A DNA stretch of 64,000 nucleotides, taken from JBAZWV01 sp041660225 (GTDB lineage Bacteria > Patescibacteriota > Patescibacteriia > 2-12-FULL-60-25). Location of the stretch: contig JBAZWV010000001.1 in the NCBI GenBank assembly GCA_041660225.1, positions 1 through 64,000 of the forward strand. The letters are read 5' to 3'. This document shows, piece by piece, positions 57,544 through 64,000 of this stretch. The notes below the pieces were generated by a model, which worked only from the letters and a program-made list of their open reading frames with translations, ran no database searches and was not told the DNA's origin. Position 1 is the first letter of the stretch. Each line of letters begins with the position of its first letter. A program made the translations under genes and the position numbers.

Positions 57544-59117
57544 AGAAAAAATACTACGTCACGACACCGATTTACTACGTCAACGACAAACCGCATATCG
57601 GCCATACCTATACGACCGTCGTCGCGGATGCGCTCGCGCGTTTTGAACGTTTGCGCGGAACGGATGTGATGTTTTCGATCGGCGTGGACGAGAACAGTCA
57701 GAAAAATGTTCAGTCGATGGAAAAGGCGGGGGAGAGCGACCTCGCGTCCTATTTGGATCGCATGGCAGGAACATGGAAGCAAACGTGGGACGACGTTGGG
57801 ATTTCATATGATCGGTTTGTTCGCACAACAGAACCTGCCCATCAAAAAGCCGTCGAACGATTTTGGAATGCTGTCGTGAAAAGCGGCGATATCTACGAAG
57901 GAACGTACAATGGCCTCTACTGCGTCGGATGCGAGGCGTTTAAGACGGAAAGCGACATCGTGAACGGACGCTGCGTCCTCCATCCGAATACGGATCTTGA
58001 AACGATTAACGAAAAAAATTATTACTTCCGCGCGTCGGCGTATCGCGATCAGATTTTACGTTTGATTGAAGAGCATCCCGATTTCGTGCAACCGGAATCG
58101 CGTCGCAATGAAATTCGGAATTACATCAAAGATCACTTCACGGATATTTCGATCTCGCGTGAAGCAAAAAACCTTTCTGTCGGTATTCCCGTACCCGGCG
58201 ACGATTCGCAACGCATTTATGTTTGGTTTGACGCTCTGATCAATTATCTGACGGCGATTGGATATGGAAGCGATGACGCATCCTTTTCGCAATGGTGGCC
58301 GGCGGATCTCCACCTCGTTGGAAAAGATATCATTAAATTCCACTGCGCGTTGTGGCCGGCAATGATCCTGAGCGCGTCAAAAAATGAACCGTTGCTTCGT
58401 GATGAAACGGGTGCGGCAAAATTACCGCGACGTGTGTATGCGCACGGTTTTTTCACGATCGATGGGCAAAAAATCTCCAAATCGCTTGGGAACGCCATTG
58501 ATCCACGCGACCTCATTCCGCAATTCGGCTTCGATCCAATCCGTTACTTTCTTTTGCGCGATATTCCGTTCGGCGAAGATGGAGACTTTTCGTTGCCACG
58601 ACTTCGAGAACGGTACGTCCACGATCTTGCCAATACGCTCGGAAATCTTCTGAATCGCGCCGTTGCGATGAGCCGGAAATATTTTGACGGTCACGTTCCT
58701 CCGACAGGGAACGGCTCCATCTTTGCCGGAGCTGACGGAACATCAATGCTTCGCGGCACGGTCGAGGGACATATCGCGAATCTTCGATGGGATCTTGCAC
58801 TCGAAGCGATGTGGAATGGTCCCGGCGGATTGCTTCAGGCGAATAAATTCATTGAAGAAACGCAGCCGTTCAAGCTCGTAAAGACGGATCCCGAAGCGGT
58901 TGCTTCCATCCTCTATTCGTTGCTTGAGTATTGCCGCATCGTTGCGTGGCTCCTCGAACCCGTCATGCCGAGCGTGAGTGAGAAAATCATTGTCCAACTC
59001 GGTCAGGATCCGAACATAGAACGAAAAAAGGGGATCGATACGCTTCTGACCTGGGGCGGACTTGCTGCAGGCTCCGAACTCCCCGAACCAAAGATCCTGT
59101 TCCCGCCGCTCGCGTAG
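57540..59117 (+). CDS. metG: Methionyl-tRNA synthetase
   Basis: Class I synthetase of 525 residues. HIGH is exact at 19-22 (KPHIGHTYTT) and KMSKS is KISKS (QKISKSLGN). A short zinc-binding connective peptide (YCVGCEAF) lies in the middle. The C-terminal dimerisation domain found in some bacterial enzymes is missing, as often in compact genomes. ATGA overlap with rsmI indicates co-translation. Confidence 0.96.
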   Translation: MKKKYYVTTPIYYVNDKPHIGHTYTTVVADALARFERLRGTDVMFSIGVDENSQKNVQSMEKAGESDLASYLDRMAGTWKQTWDDVGISYDRFVRTTEPAHQKAVERFWNAVVKSGDIYEGTYNGLYCVGCEAFKTESDIVNGRCVLHPNTDLETINEKNYYFRASAYRDQILRLIEEHPDFVQPESRRNEIRNYIKDHFTDISISREAKNLSVGIPVPGDDSQRIYVWFDALINYLTAIGYGSDDASFSQWWPADLHLVGKDIIKFHCALWPAMILSASKNEPLLRDETGAAKLPRRVYAHGFFTIDGQKISKSLGNAIDPRDLIPQFGFDPIRYFLLRDIPFGEDGDFSLPRLRERYVHDLANTLGNLLNRAVAMSRKYFDGHVPPTGNGSIFAGADGTSMLRGTVEGHIANLRWDLALEAMWNGPGGLLQANKFIEETQPFKLVKTDPEAVASILYSLLEYCRIVAWLLEPVMPSVSEKIIVQLGQDPNIERKKGIDTLLTWGGLAAGSELPEPKILFPPLA

Positions 59118-59138
59118 ACTGATATCCTGCCCTTATCT

Positions 59139-59615
59139 ATGTGGATCCTCAATCTTCTTCTCGTCATTGCCTTGCTCGGGTTTGTTGGGTCCGGATATAA
59201 GGACGGTTTCGTCCATACGGCAGGCCGTTTAATCGGCGCGGTGATCGGTTTTATTCTTGCTCGAACATTTTCCATCGCAGGCGGAGCCATCCTGGACGTA
59301 CTTCTCCCTTCTGGCTGGGCGCGTTTCATCGCGTTCGTTCTTATTTTCATCCTCGTGACCGAAGTGGTCGGCTTCCTCTTCAAACTCGCAGATGGAGCAT
59401 TTCGCGTTCTCTCGATCATTCCGTTTCTCAAAACCATTAACAATGTTCTCGGCGCCGCACTCGGTGTCATCGAAGGAATCATCTTGGTTGGAGGATCAAT
59501 TTGGGTTTTGACGAACTTTGATTTGATTCCTTCGATAACTGTCGCGCTCGAATCATCGTGGCTCGCGAAAACGATTCTGATCATTTTCGAAAAACTCCTG
59601 AGCGTCCTGTTGTAA
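59139..59615 (+). CDS. CvpA-family membrane protein
   Basis: 158 residues with four membrane helices (about 2-20, 27-47, 62-84, 105-125). The pattern GYKDGFVHTAGRLIGAVIGFILA fits CvpA/colicin V production-type proteins, which affect envelope integrity and secretion in several bacteria. TGA-TATCCT at 59118-59127 may be its promoter. Molecular role uncertain. Confidence 0.8.
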   Translation: MWILNLLLVIALLGFVGSGYKDGFVHTAGRLIGAVIGFILARTFSIAGGAILDVLLPSGWARFIAFVLIFILVTEVVGFLFKLADGAFRVLSIIPFLKTINNVLGAALGVIEGIILVGGSIWVLTNFDLIPSITVALESSWLAKTILIIFEKLLSVLL

Positions 59616-59619
59616 TTGT

Positions 59620-60459
59620 GTGCCGCGTCTCATAGATTCACACTGTCATCTTCATTTTCCCGCGTACGGACCAAACCGCGAGGAGGTTCTTTTGCGCATG
59701 CAGGAAAAAGATATTTGGACGATTACGGTCGGCACGACGATCGGAACGAGCCGGAGCGCGATTGAATTTGCCGAGCAACACAAAGGCGTGTGGGCGACCG
59801 TCGGATATCATCCGGAACATTTCACGAGCGACTATCACGACGAAGCCGAAGGAGATGCGGGAACGTATTCGATTGAAGAGATACTGAAACTTGCGACATC
59901 ATCCGAAAAAGTTGTTGCGATCGGTGAGACCGGTTTGGATTTCTATCGGATTGACGAAACACGCAACGTAGAAGAGGGGAAAGCACAACAAGAAAAAGCG
60001 TTTCGCGAACACATCACCCTCGCAAAAGAATTAGATCTCCCCGTCGTCATTCATTGCCGTGAGGCTCTGACGAAACTCGCCGAGGTCGTTCAAGATGAAA
60101 AAGAAAAAGGATGGGACGTGCGTGGCGTCGTTCATTGCTACACAGGAACGTGGGAAGAGGCGCAACCGCTTCTAGATCTTGGACTCTATCTGTCCTTTAC
60201 CGGCGTTATCACATTCCCGCCCCGCAAAGCCGACGATCCTGAAAAACACGTCCACCGCGTCATCGAACGTATGCCTCTCGACCGCATGCTCGTCGAAACA
60301 GACGCTCCGTGGCTCACTCCGGTCCCATTCCGTGGAAAACAGAACGAACCAGCCTACGTCGAATACGTGGCGGCTCACATCGCCAAACTCCGTGGCATGC
60401 CTTTGGAGGAAATAGAAAAGATCACAACCAAAAATTCCCTACAGCTTTTCTCCCTCTAA
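59620..60459 (+). CDS. tatD: TatD-family metal-dependent DNase
   Basis: 279 residues, TIM barrel. Metal-binding residues are visible: HCHLHF at the start, GETGLDFYR, VIHCREA, HCYTG and ETDAPWLTP. Members show 3'-5' DNase activity and help in DNA repair or turnover. The start is a GTG at 59620, 4 bases after the CvpA-like gene; no better ATG precedes it. Confidence 0.92.
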   Translation: MPRLIDSHCHLHFPAYGPNREEVLLRMQEKDIWTITVGTTIGTSRSAIEFAEQHKGVWATVGYHPEHFTSDYHDEAEGDAGTYSIEEILKLATSSEKVVAIGETGLDFYRIDETRNVEEGKAQQEKAFREHITLAKELDLPVVIHCREALTKLAEVVQDEKEKGWDVRGVVHCYTGTWEEAQPLLDLGLYLSFTGVITFPPRKADDPEKHVHRVIERMPLDRMLVETDAPWLTPVPFRGKQNEPAYVEYVAAHIAKLRGMPLEEIEKITTKNSLQLFSL

Positions 60460-60460
60460 C

Positions 60461-60547
60461 ATCGACCAGATGCGCTTCGGGAGCGACGAGGACCGTTGAC
60501 CATATACAGTGGGAATCCGCAGTGCGTACGAAGCGCATTTGGTCGAT
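60461..60547. repeat. Long hairpin before the ATP synthase operon
   Basis: ATCGACCAGATGCGCTTCG (60461-60479) pairs with CGAAGCGCATTTGGTCGAT (60529-60547), 19-bp arms with one G-T pair, around a 49-base centre. It lies between the tatD stop and the atp promoter. The T-run after it is poor, so it is not a standard terminator. Confidence 0.75.
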
Positions 60548-60559
60548 TTCTGACTTGTA

Positions 60560-60588
60560 TTGACCTATTCTTCTGGAGCAGGTAAACT
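60560..60588 (+). promoter_or_regulatory. Promoter of the ATP synthase operon
   Basis: TTGACC (60560-60565), 17 bases, TAAACT (60583-60588). The first gene starts at 60604, 15 bases on. Confidence 0.75.
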
Positions 60589-60603
60589 TTCCGCGTCTTT
60601 TTT

Positions 60604-60840
60604 ATGTCTGAAAACCCCCTCCCCAAGAAGGATCCGAGCCTCGCGGAGGCTGTCGGAATCGTATGGGAAGTGGTTGTGATCACGGTCGTTCCGACGATTG
60701 TCTTCGCGCTTGGGGGACGCTGGCTTGACCGCCGCTATGAAACGACGCCCCTCTTTCTAGGAATCGGACTGCTCTTCACGCTTGTCGTGATCGCGGTACT
60801 GGTGATGAAGAGAGGAAAAGAGATTGCCAAAAAACTTTGA
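60604..60840 (+). CDS. AtpZ/AtpI-like small membrane protein
   Basis: 78 residues with two helices (about 22-40, 50-68) joined by a short loop GGRWLDRRYETTPLF, the AtpZ/AtpI pattern. These help c-ring assembly or Mg2+ supply for the F-type ATP synthase. It leads the atp operon, the usual place, and ends 2 bases before atpB. Confidence 0.85.
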   Translation: MSENPLPKKDPSLAEAVGIVWEVVVITVVPTIVFALGGRWLDRRYETTPLFLGIGLLFTLVVIAVLVMKRGKEIAKKL

Positions 60841-60842
60841 CC

Positions 60843-61682
60843 ATGACACTCCCGCCGCTGGCTGCAGAACCTATTTTTCACATCGGATCCTTTCCGGTGA
60901 CGAATGCGTATATCAACTCCACGATTGCGCTGGTTCTGTTCGTGCTCGCGGCTTTTTTGATCAAACGAAAGATCCAGGATGTTCCGGGGCGCCTGCAGAA
61001 CGCAATGGAAACGATCATCGAGACGTTGCTGGGCTATTTTGATCAAGTGACGAACGATCGCGCGAAGTCGAAAAAGTTCATGCCGTTTGTCGGCACGGTT
61101 TTCCTCTTCATCCTCGTTTCAAACTGGATGGGGCAATTGCCGGGCACCGGATCGGTCGGACGCTGGCTGATGCACGAAGGTCATCTCACACTGGTTCCGT
61201 TGCTTCGTCCTGCGACGAGCGACTTGAACCTCACAATCGCGATTGCGCTCATGTCCGTTATCGGTTCGCATCTCTTTGGAATGTTCACGATCGGATTTTT
61301 CACGCACTGGAATAAATTCATCCAGCTCGGAACGATCTGGAAAGCGATCAAAACGCTGAGTCCGCTGAAGATCCTCATCTCACTCGTCGAGTTTGTCGTC
61401 GGCATCATCGAATTGTTCTCGGAAGTCGCAAAGGTCGTATCGCTCTCCTTGCGTCTCTTCGGAAACATTTTTGCGGGTGAAGTATTGATGACCGTGATTG
61501 GCGGGTTACTTGCCTATGGGATGCCGCTTCCGTTTATCGCGCTCGAGCTCATCGTCGGCGTCGTGCAGGCGACGGTGTTTGCGCTTCTGACGCTCGTGTA
61601 TCTCACGGTTGCATCCAGCGCGCCGCATGGGGAAGAGGAGCACGCGGAAGAAAAGCATCACGCAACCGCCGCCGCCCATTAA
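60843..61682 (+). CDS. atpB: ATP synthase F0 subunit a
   Basis: 279 residues, polytopic. The proton-channel arginine is in SLSLRLFGNIFAGEVLM; NWMGQLPG and FSEVAKVVSLSLR are standard neighbours. The His/Glu-rich tail (HGEEEHAEEKHH) is unusual and may simply be disordered. The ATG at 60843 is favoured over an overlapping TTG at 60837. Confidence 0.95.
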   Translation: MTLPPLAAEPIFHIGSFPVTNAYINSTIALVLFVLAAFLIKRKIQDVPGRLQNAMETIIETLLGYFDQVTNDRAKSKKFMPFVGTVFLFILVSNWMGQLPGTGSVGRWLMHEGHLTLVPLLRPATSDLNLTIAIALMSVIGSHLFGMFTIGFFTHWNKFIQLGTIWKAIKTLSPLKILISLVEFVVGIIELFSEVAKVVSLSLRLFGNIFAGEVLMTVIGGLLAYGMPLPFIALELIVGVVQATVFALLTLVYLTVASSAPHGEEEHAEEKHHATAAAH

Positions 61683-61791
61683 GCATGAGAGGGGACTTCG
61701 CCTCGCGAGAGACGGAGTGCCGATTCATTCTTAAATCAAGACGTACGCGACGTTAAATCCCCATTCACCGTCGACGGAATCTTGTTCTCAC

Positions 61792-62010
61792 ATGGACCCA
61801 GAATCAATGCTTCTTCTCACGAAGGGGCTCACCATCGCGATCGGTGGCGCTTGCCCGGCTCTCGCCGTCGGCAAGATCGTCTCCAAGGCCATGGAATCCA
61901 TCGGACGCAACCCGGAATCTGCCGGCAAGCTCTTCGTTCCGATGCTCCTCGGTGCTGCATTCGCGGAAGCCATCGCTATTTACGCGTTGGTCGTCGTCTT
62001 CACCTTGTAA
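61792..62010 (+). CDS. atpE: ATP synthase F0 subunit c
   Basis: 72 residues, two helices around a polar loop (GRNPE). The ion-binding carboxylate is Glu59 in GAAFAEAIAIYALV. The glutamine and the serine/threonine typical of Na+ rings are missing, so protons are the likely coupling ion. A 109-base gap separates it from atpB; no gene is seen in the gap. Confidence 0.95.
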   Translation: MDPESMLLLTKGLTIAIGGACPALAVGKIVSKAMESIGRNPESAGKLFVPMLLGAAFAEAIAIYALVVVFTL

Positions 62011-62075
62011 GACACTCCGACTCCGTCTTTCATCGAAGGACGGAGAATCGAGGCTCTTACCTCATCTACCTCTAT

Positions 62076-62633
62076 ATGGCCGCTGAAACCGAAATCCTCC
62101 AAACCGAAACGACCGAAGTCACACACGCCGAACCGACGGGCGTTCTTGGAACGCTTGGCGTGAGCACCGACCTGCTCATCGCGCAATTCGTGAACTTCGC
62201 GATCGTCCTCCTCGTGCTCTGGCGCTGGGTGTACCGACCGCTCATGAAGAAGATGGATCAGCGCGCAAAAACGATCAGCGACGGACTTTCGTTTGCCGAT
62301 GAATCCAAAATCGCTCTCGCCGAAGCAGAACAGGCGCGCGATCAGATGTTGCGTGAAGCCAAGGCGGAGTCGCATGTGATGATGGAGAAGACGCTTGCGG
62401 AAGCGGAAAAACTCAAAGCGGAAAAACTCGTACAAGCGAAAGATGAGATCGAAAAGGTGATTGCGGAAGCCAAACAGCAGATCAAGGCAGAACGCGACGC
62501 GTCCTTTGATGCGTTGAAGGGAGAGATTGCAGAGCTCGTCTCACTCGCGACGGCAAAAGTCGCCGGAGCCGTTGATGAAAAAACGCAGCGCGCGTTGATT
62601 GCCGACGCGTTACAAGATATCGAACGCGCATAA
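62076..62633 (+). CDS. atpF: ATP synthase F0 subunit b
   Basis: 185 residues: an N-terminal part of about 30 residues, one membrane helix (about 30-50, LLIAQFVNFAIVLLVLWRW), then a long charged helix forming the peripheral stalk. The polar tail rich in Ala, Glu and Lys is typical. ATG 62076 gives the expected topology; longer upstream frames overlap atpE. Confidence 0.93.
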   Translation: MAAETEILQTETTEVTHAEPTGVLGTLGVSTDLLIAQFVNFAIVLLVLWRWVYRPLMKKMDQRAKTISDGLSFADESKIALAEAEQARDQMLREAKAESHVMMEKTLAEAEKLKAEKLVQAKDEIEKVIAEAKQQIKAERDASFDALKGEIAELVSLATAKVAGAVDEKTQRALIADALQDIERA

Positions 62634-62634
62634 T

Positions 62635-63111
62635 ATGGCTGTTTCCCGCTTGGTCAAAGATATCGCGCACGCGCTTGTCGCAGCTGCGCAGGACGAGAAG
62701 GTCGTTGCAAAGATCGTCGAAGATCTGAAACGTCTCCAGGTTGCTCAAACAAATAAAACGCTTTCCGAAGCACTCGATGATGTTCATCCCTTCACACAGA
62801 ACGCGATCCTTTCTCTCCAACATCATTCACTCCTGAAAGACCTTCCTGCATTCGTCACGGCAGTTCTCGCCGAAGCGCAGTCAACAGCAAATCATCGGGA
62901 CGTGCGCGTGACAACGCCGCTTCCGCTCACGGACGGGGAACGGAAATCGATTGCGAAGATCGTCGAGAAGAAATTCGGGGGAACGCACACGCTGTCGGAA
63001 CGGATCGAGCCGGGAATCATCGGCGGACTCATCATCGACATCGGCGATTGGCACATGGACGCCAGCATCAAAGGGAAGCTCACACGCCTCACGAACGCAC
63101 TCACCGCATAA
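62635..63111 (+). CDS. atpH: ATP synthase F1 subunit delta
   Basis: 158 residues. The N-terminal helical domain is divergent, but the C-terminal signature GIIGGLIIDIGDWHMDASIKGKLTRL is diagnostic. Links the b-subunit stalk to the alpha/beta head. It is 1 base from atpF and 4 from atpA. Confidence 0.92.
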   Translation: MAVSRLVKDIAHALVAAAQDEKVVAKIVEDLKRLQVAQTNKTLSEALDDVHPFTQNAILSLQHHSLLKDLPAFVTAVLAEAQSTANHRDVRVTTPLPLTDGERKSIAKIVEKKFGGTHTLSERIEPGIIGGLIIDIGDWHMDASIKGKLTRLTNALTA

Positions 63112-63115
63112 ATCT

Positions 63116-64000
63116 ATGTCAGAATCCAAACTCAAAAACGTGACCGCCGCGGCTCAAATCGCGGAGCGTCTCAAACAGCAGATCAAGGAGTTCGATGCGT
63201 CCAGCAAAGCGACGCAGTCGGGCGTGGTTCGTGACACCGGTGATGGCATTGCCTCGGTTTCGGGTCTCGCGAATGTCGCGTCCATGGAAATGATCACGTT
63301 CGAGCGCGGTGAAGAGGGCGTCGTGTTGAACCTCGAACATGATCGTGTCGGTACGATGATTCTTGGTGATGCGAAAAACGTGCGCGCTGGCGATAGCGTT
63401 GCAGCAACAGGAACGATTCTGTCGATCGGCGTTTCGGATGAAATTGTCGGACGCGTCGTGAGCCCACTCGGAAAAGCGCTGGATGGAAAGGGCGACATCA
63501 AGATCACGAAGACGATGCCGATCGAACGCGTTGCTCCGGGCGTCATGAGTCGTGAACCGGTGAACCAGCCGATCATGACGGGCATCAAAGCGATCGACGC
63601 CATGATTCCGATCGGACGCGGACAACGCGAACTCATCATCGGTGATCGTCAGACGGGTAAGACGGCGATTGCGATCGACGCGATCATCAACCAAAAAGGA
63701 AAGAACGTGAAATGCGTCTACGTTGCGATCGCGCAAAAAGAATCGAAAATCGCGAAACTCGTCGCCAAACTCGAAGCTGCGGGCGCGATGGAATACACCG
63801 TCATCGTTCTTGCCGGTGCGTCCGATCCAGCTTCGCTTCAATACATCGCACCGTACGCGGGTGTTGCGATCGCGGAATATTTCCTCGCAAAAGGTGAAGA
63901 CAGTCTCGTAGTCTATGACGACCTCTCGAAGCACGCGCAAGCGTATCGTGAAGTTTCGCTCTTGCTCCGCCGTCCGCCGGGTCGCGAAGCCTATCCGGGT
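63116..64000 (+). CDS. atpA: ATP synthase F1 subunit alpha (3' end outside window)
   Basis: The first 295 codons are present, starting MSESKLKNVTAAAQIAERLKQQI. The nucleotide-binding P-loop GDRQTGKT and the preceding RGQRELIIGDRQ identify alpha rather than beta. The N-terminal beta-barrel (SGVVRDTGDGIASVSGLANV) is normal. The frame runs open to the end of the window. Confidence 0.97.
   Translation, partial: MSESKLKNVTAAAQIAERLKQQIKEFDASSKATQSGVVRDTGDGIASVSGLANVASMEMITFERGEEGVVLNLEHDRVGTMILGDAKNVRAGDSVAATGTILSIGVSDEIVGRVVSPLGKALDGKGDIKITKTMPIERVAPGVMSREPVNQPIMTGIKAIDAMIPIGRGQRELIIGDRQTGKTAIAIDAIINQKGKNVKCVYVAIAQKESKIAKLVAKLEAAGAMEYTVIVLAGASDPASLQYIAPYAGVAIAEYFLAKGEDSLVVYDDLSKHAQAYREVSLLLRRPPGREAYPG

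Overview
The window looks like a chromosome segment of a Candidate Phyla Radiation (Patescibacteria) bacterium of roughly 50% G+C. This is inferred from gene content and gene style: compact operons with ATGA overlaps, a short HrcA, a MurG lacking the usual G-loop histidine, a bacterial translin-family protein, many small secreted or membrane proteins without clear families, and several genes whose -10 box lies only 6-10 bases before the start codon. No 16S rRNA or other phylogenetic marker is present, so a precise lineage cannot be given.

Region 1 (1-9114) holds the end of pyrG, rpmA on the other strand, a NifU-like protein, then the cell-wall and envelope genes mraY-ftsW-murG, tRNA-Lys, two glycosyltransferases flanking a translin-family gene, and murD. 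Region 2 (9121-15535) is the heat-shock operon hrcA-grpE-dnaK-DUF3467-dnaJ behind a CIRCE operator, followed by a membrane protein and an ECF sigma/anti-sigma pair. Region 3 (15540-27836) has surface and secreted proteins (one resembling myxobacterial lipoproteins, one tail-fibre-like adhesin), cysS, corA, a conjugation-type ATPase with its partner, dnaX and tRNA-Gln.

Region 4 (about 27.8-47.2 kb) is an integrated mobile element. A large serine recombinase ends inside the 3' part of tRNA-Gln. A leftward block of small element genes (SpoVG-like, replication-type winged helix, terminase-small-subunit-like) faces a rightward defence operon driven by a consensus promoter: Fic, a DUF4145-like protein, HsdM, HsdS, HsdR, a YgjP-type metallopeptidase, a 1183-residue protein with a nuclease-like N-terminus, TPR repeats and a PIN-like C-terminus, and a four-helix membrane protein. 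An IS256-family transposase follows. Two candidate structured RNAs, each with promoter and terminator, lie at 31822-31940 and 46600-46822, both on the minus strand. The nuclease/TPR/PIN plus membrane pair is the best candidate here for an undescribed defence module.

Region 5 (47.2-64 kb) returns to housekeeping: a glycerol-3-phosphate dehydrogenase, a DUF2090 aldolase-like protein, a DEAD-box helicase, glucose-6-phosphate isomerase, clpB under a second CIRCE-like operator, three small secreted proteins, rsmI-metG, a CvpA-like protein, tatD, and the start of the F-type ATP synthase operon (atpZ/I-B-E-F-H-A, cut by the window end). All coordinates of sites, promoters and hairpins were read by eye; no folding or homology search was run.
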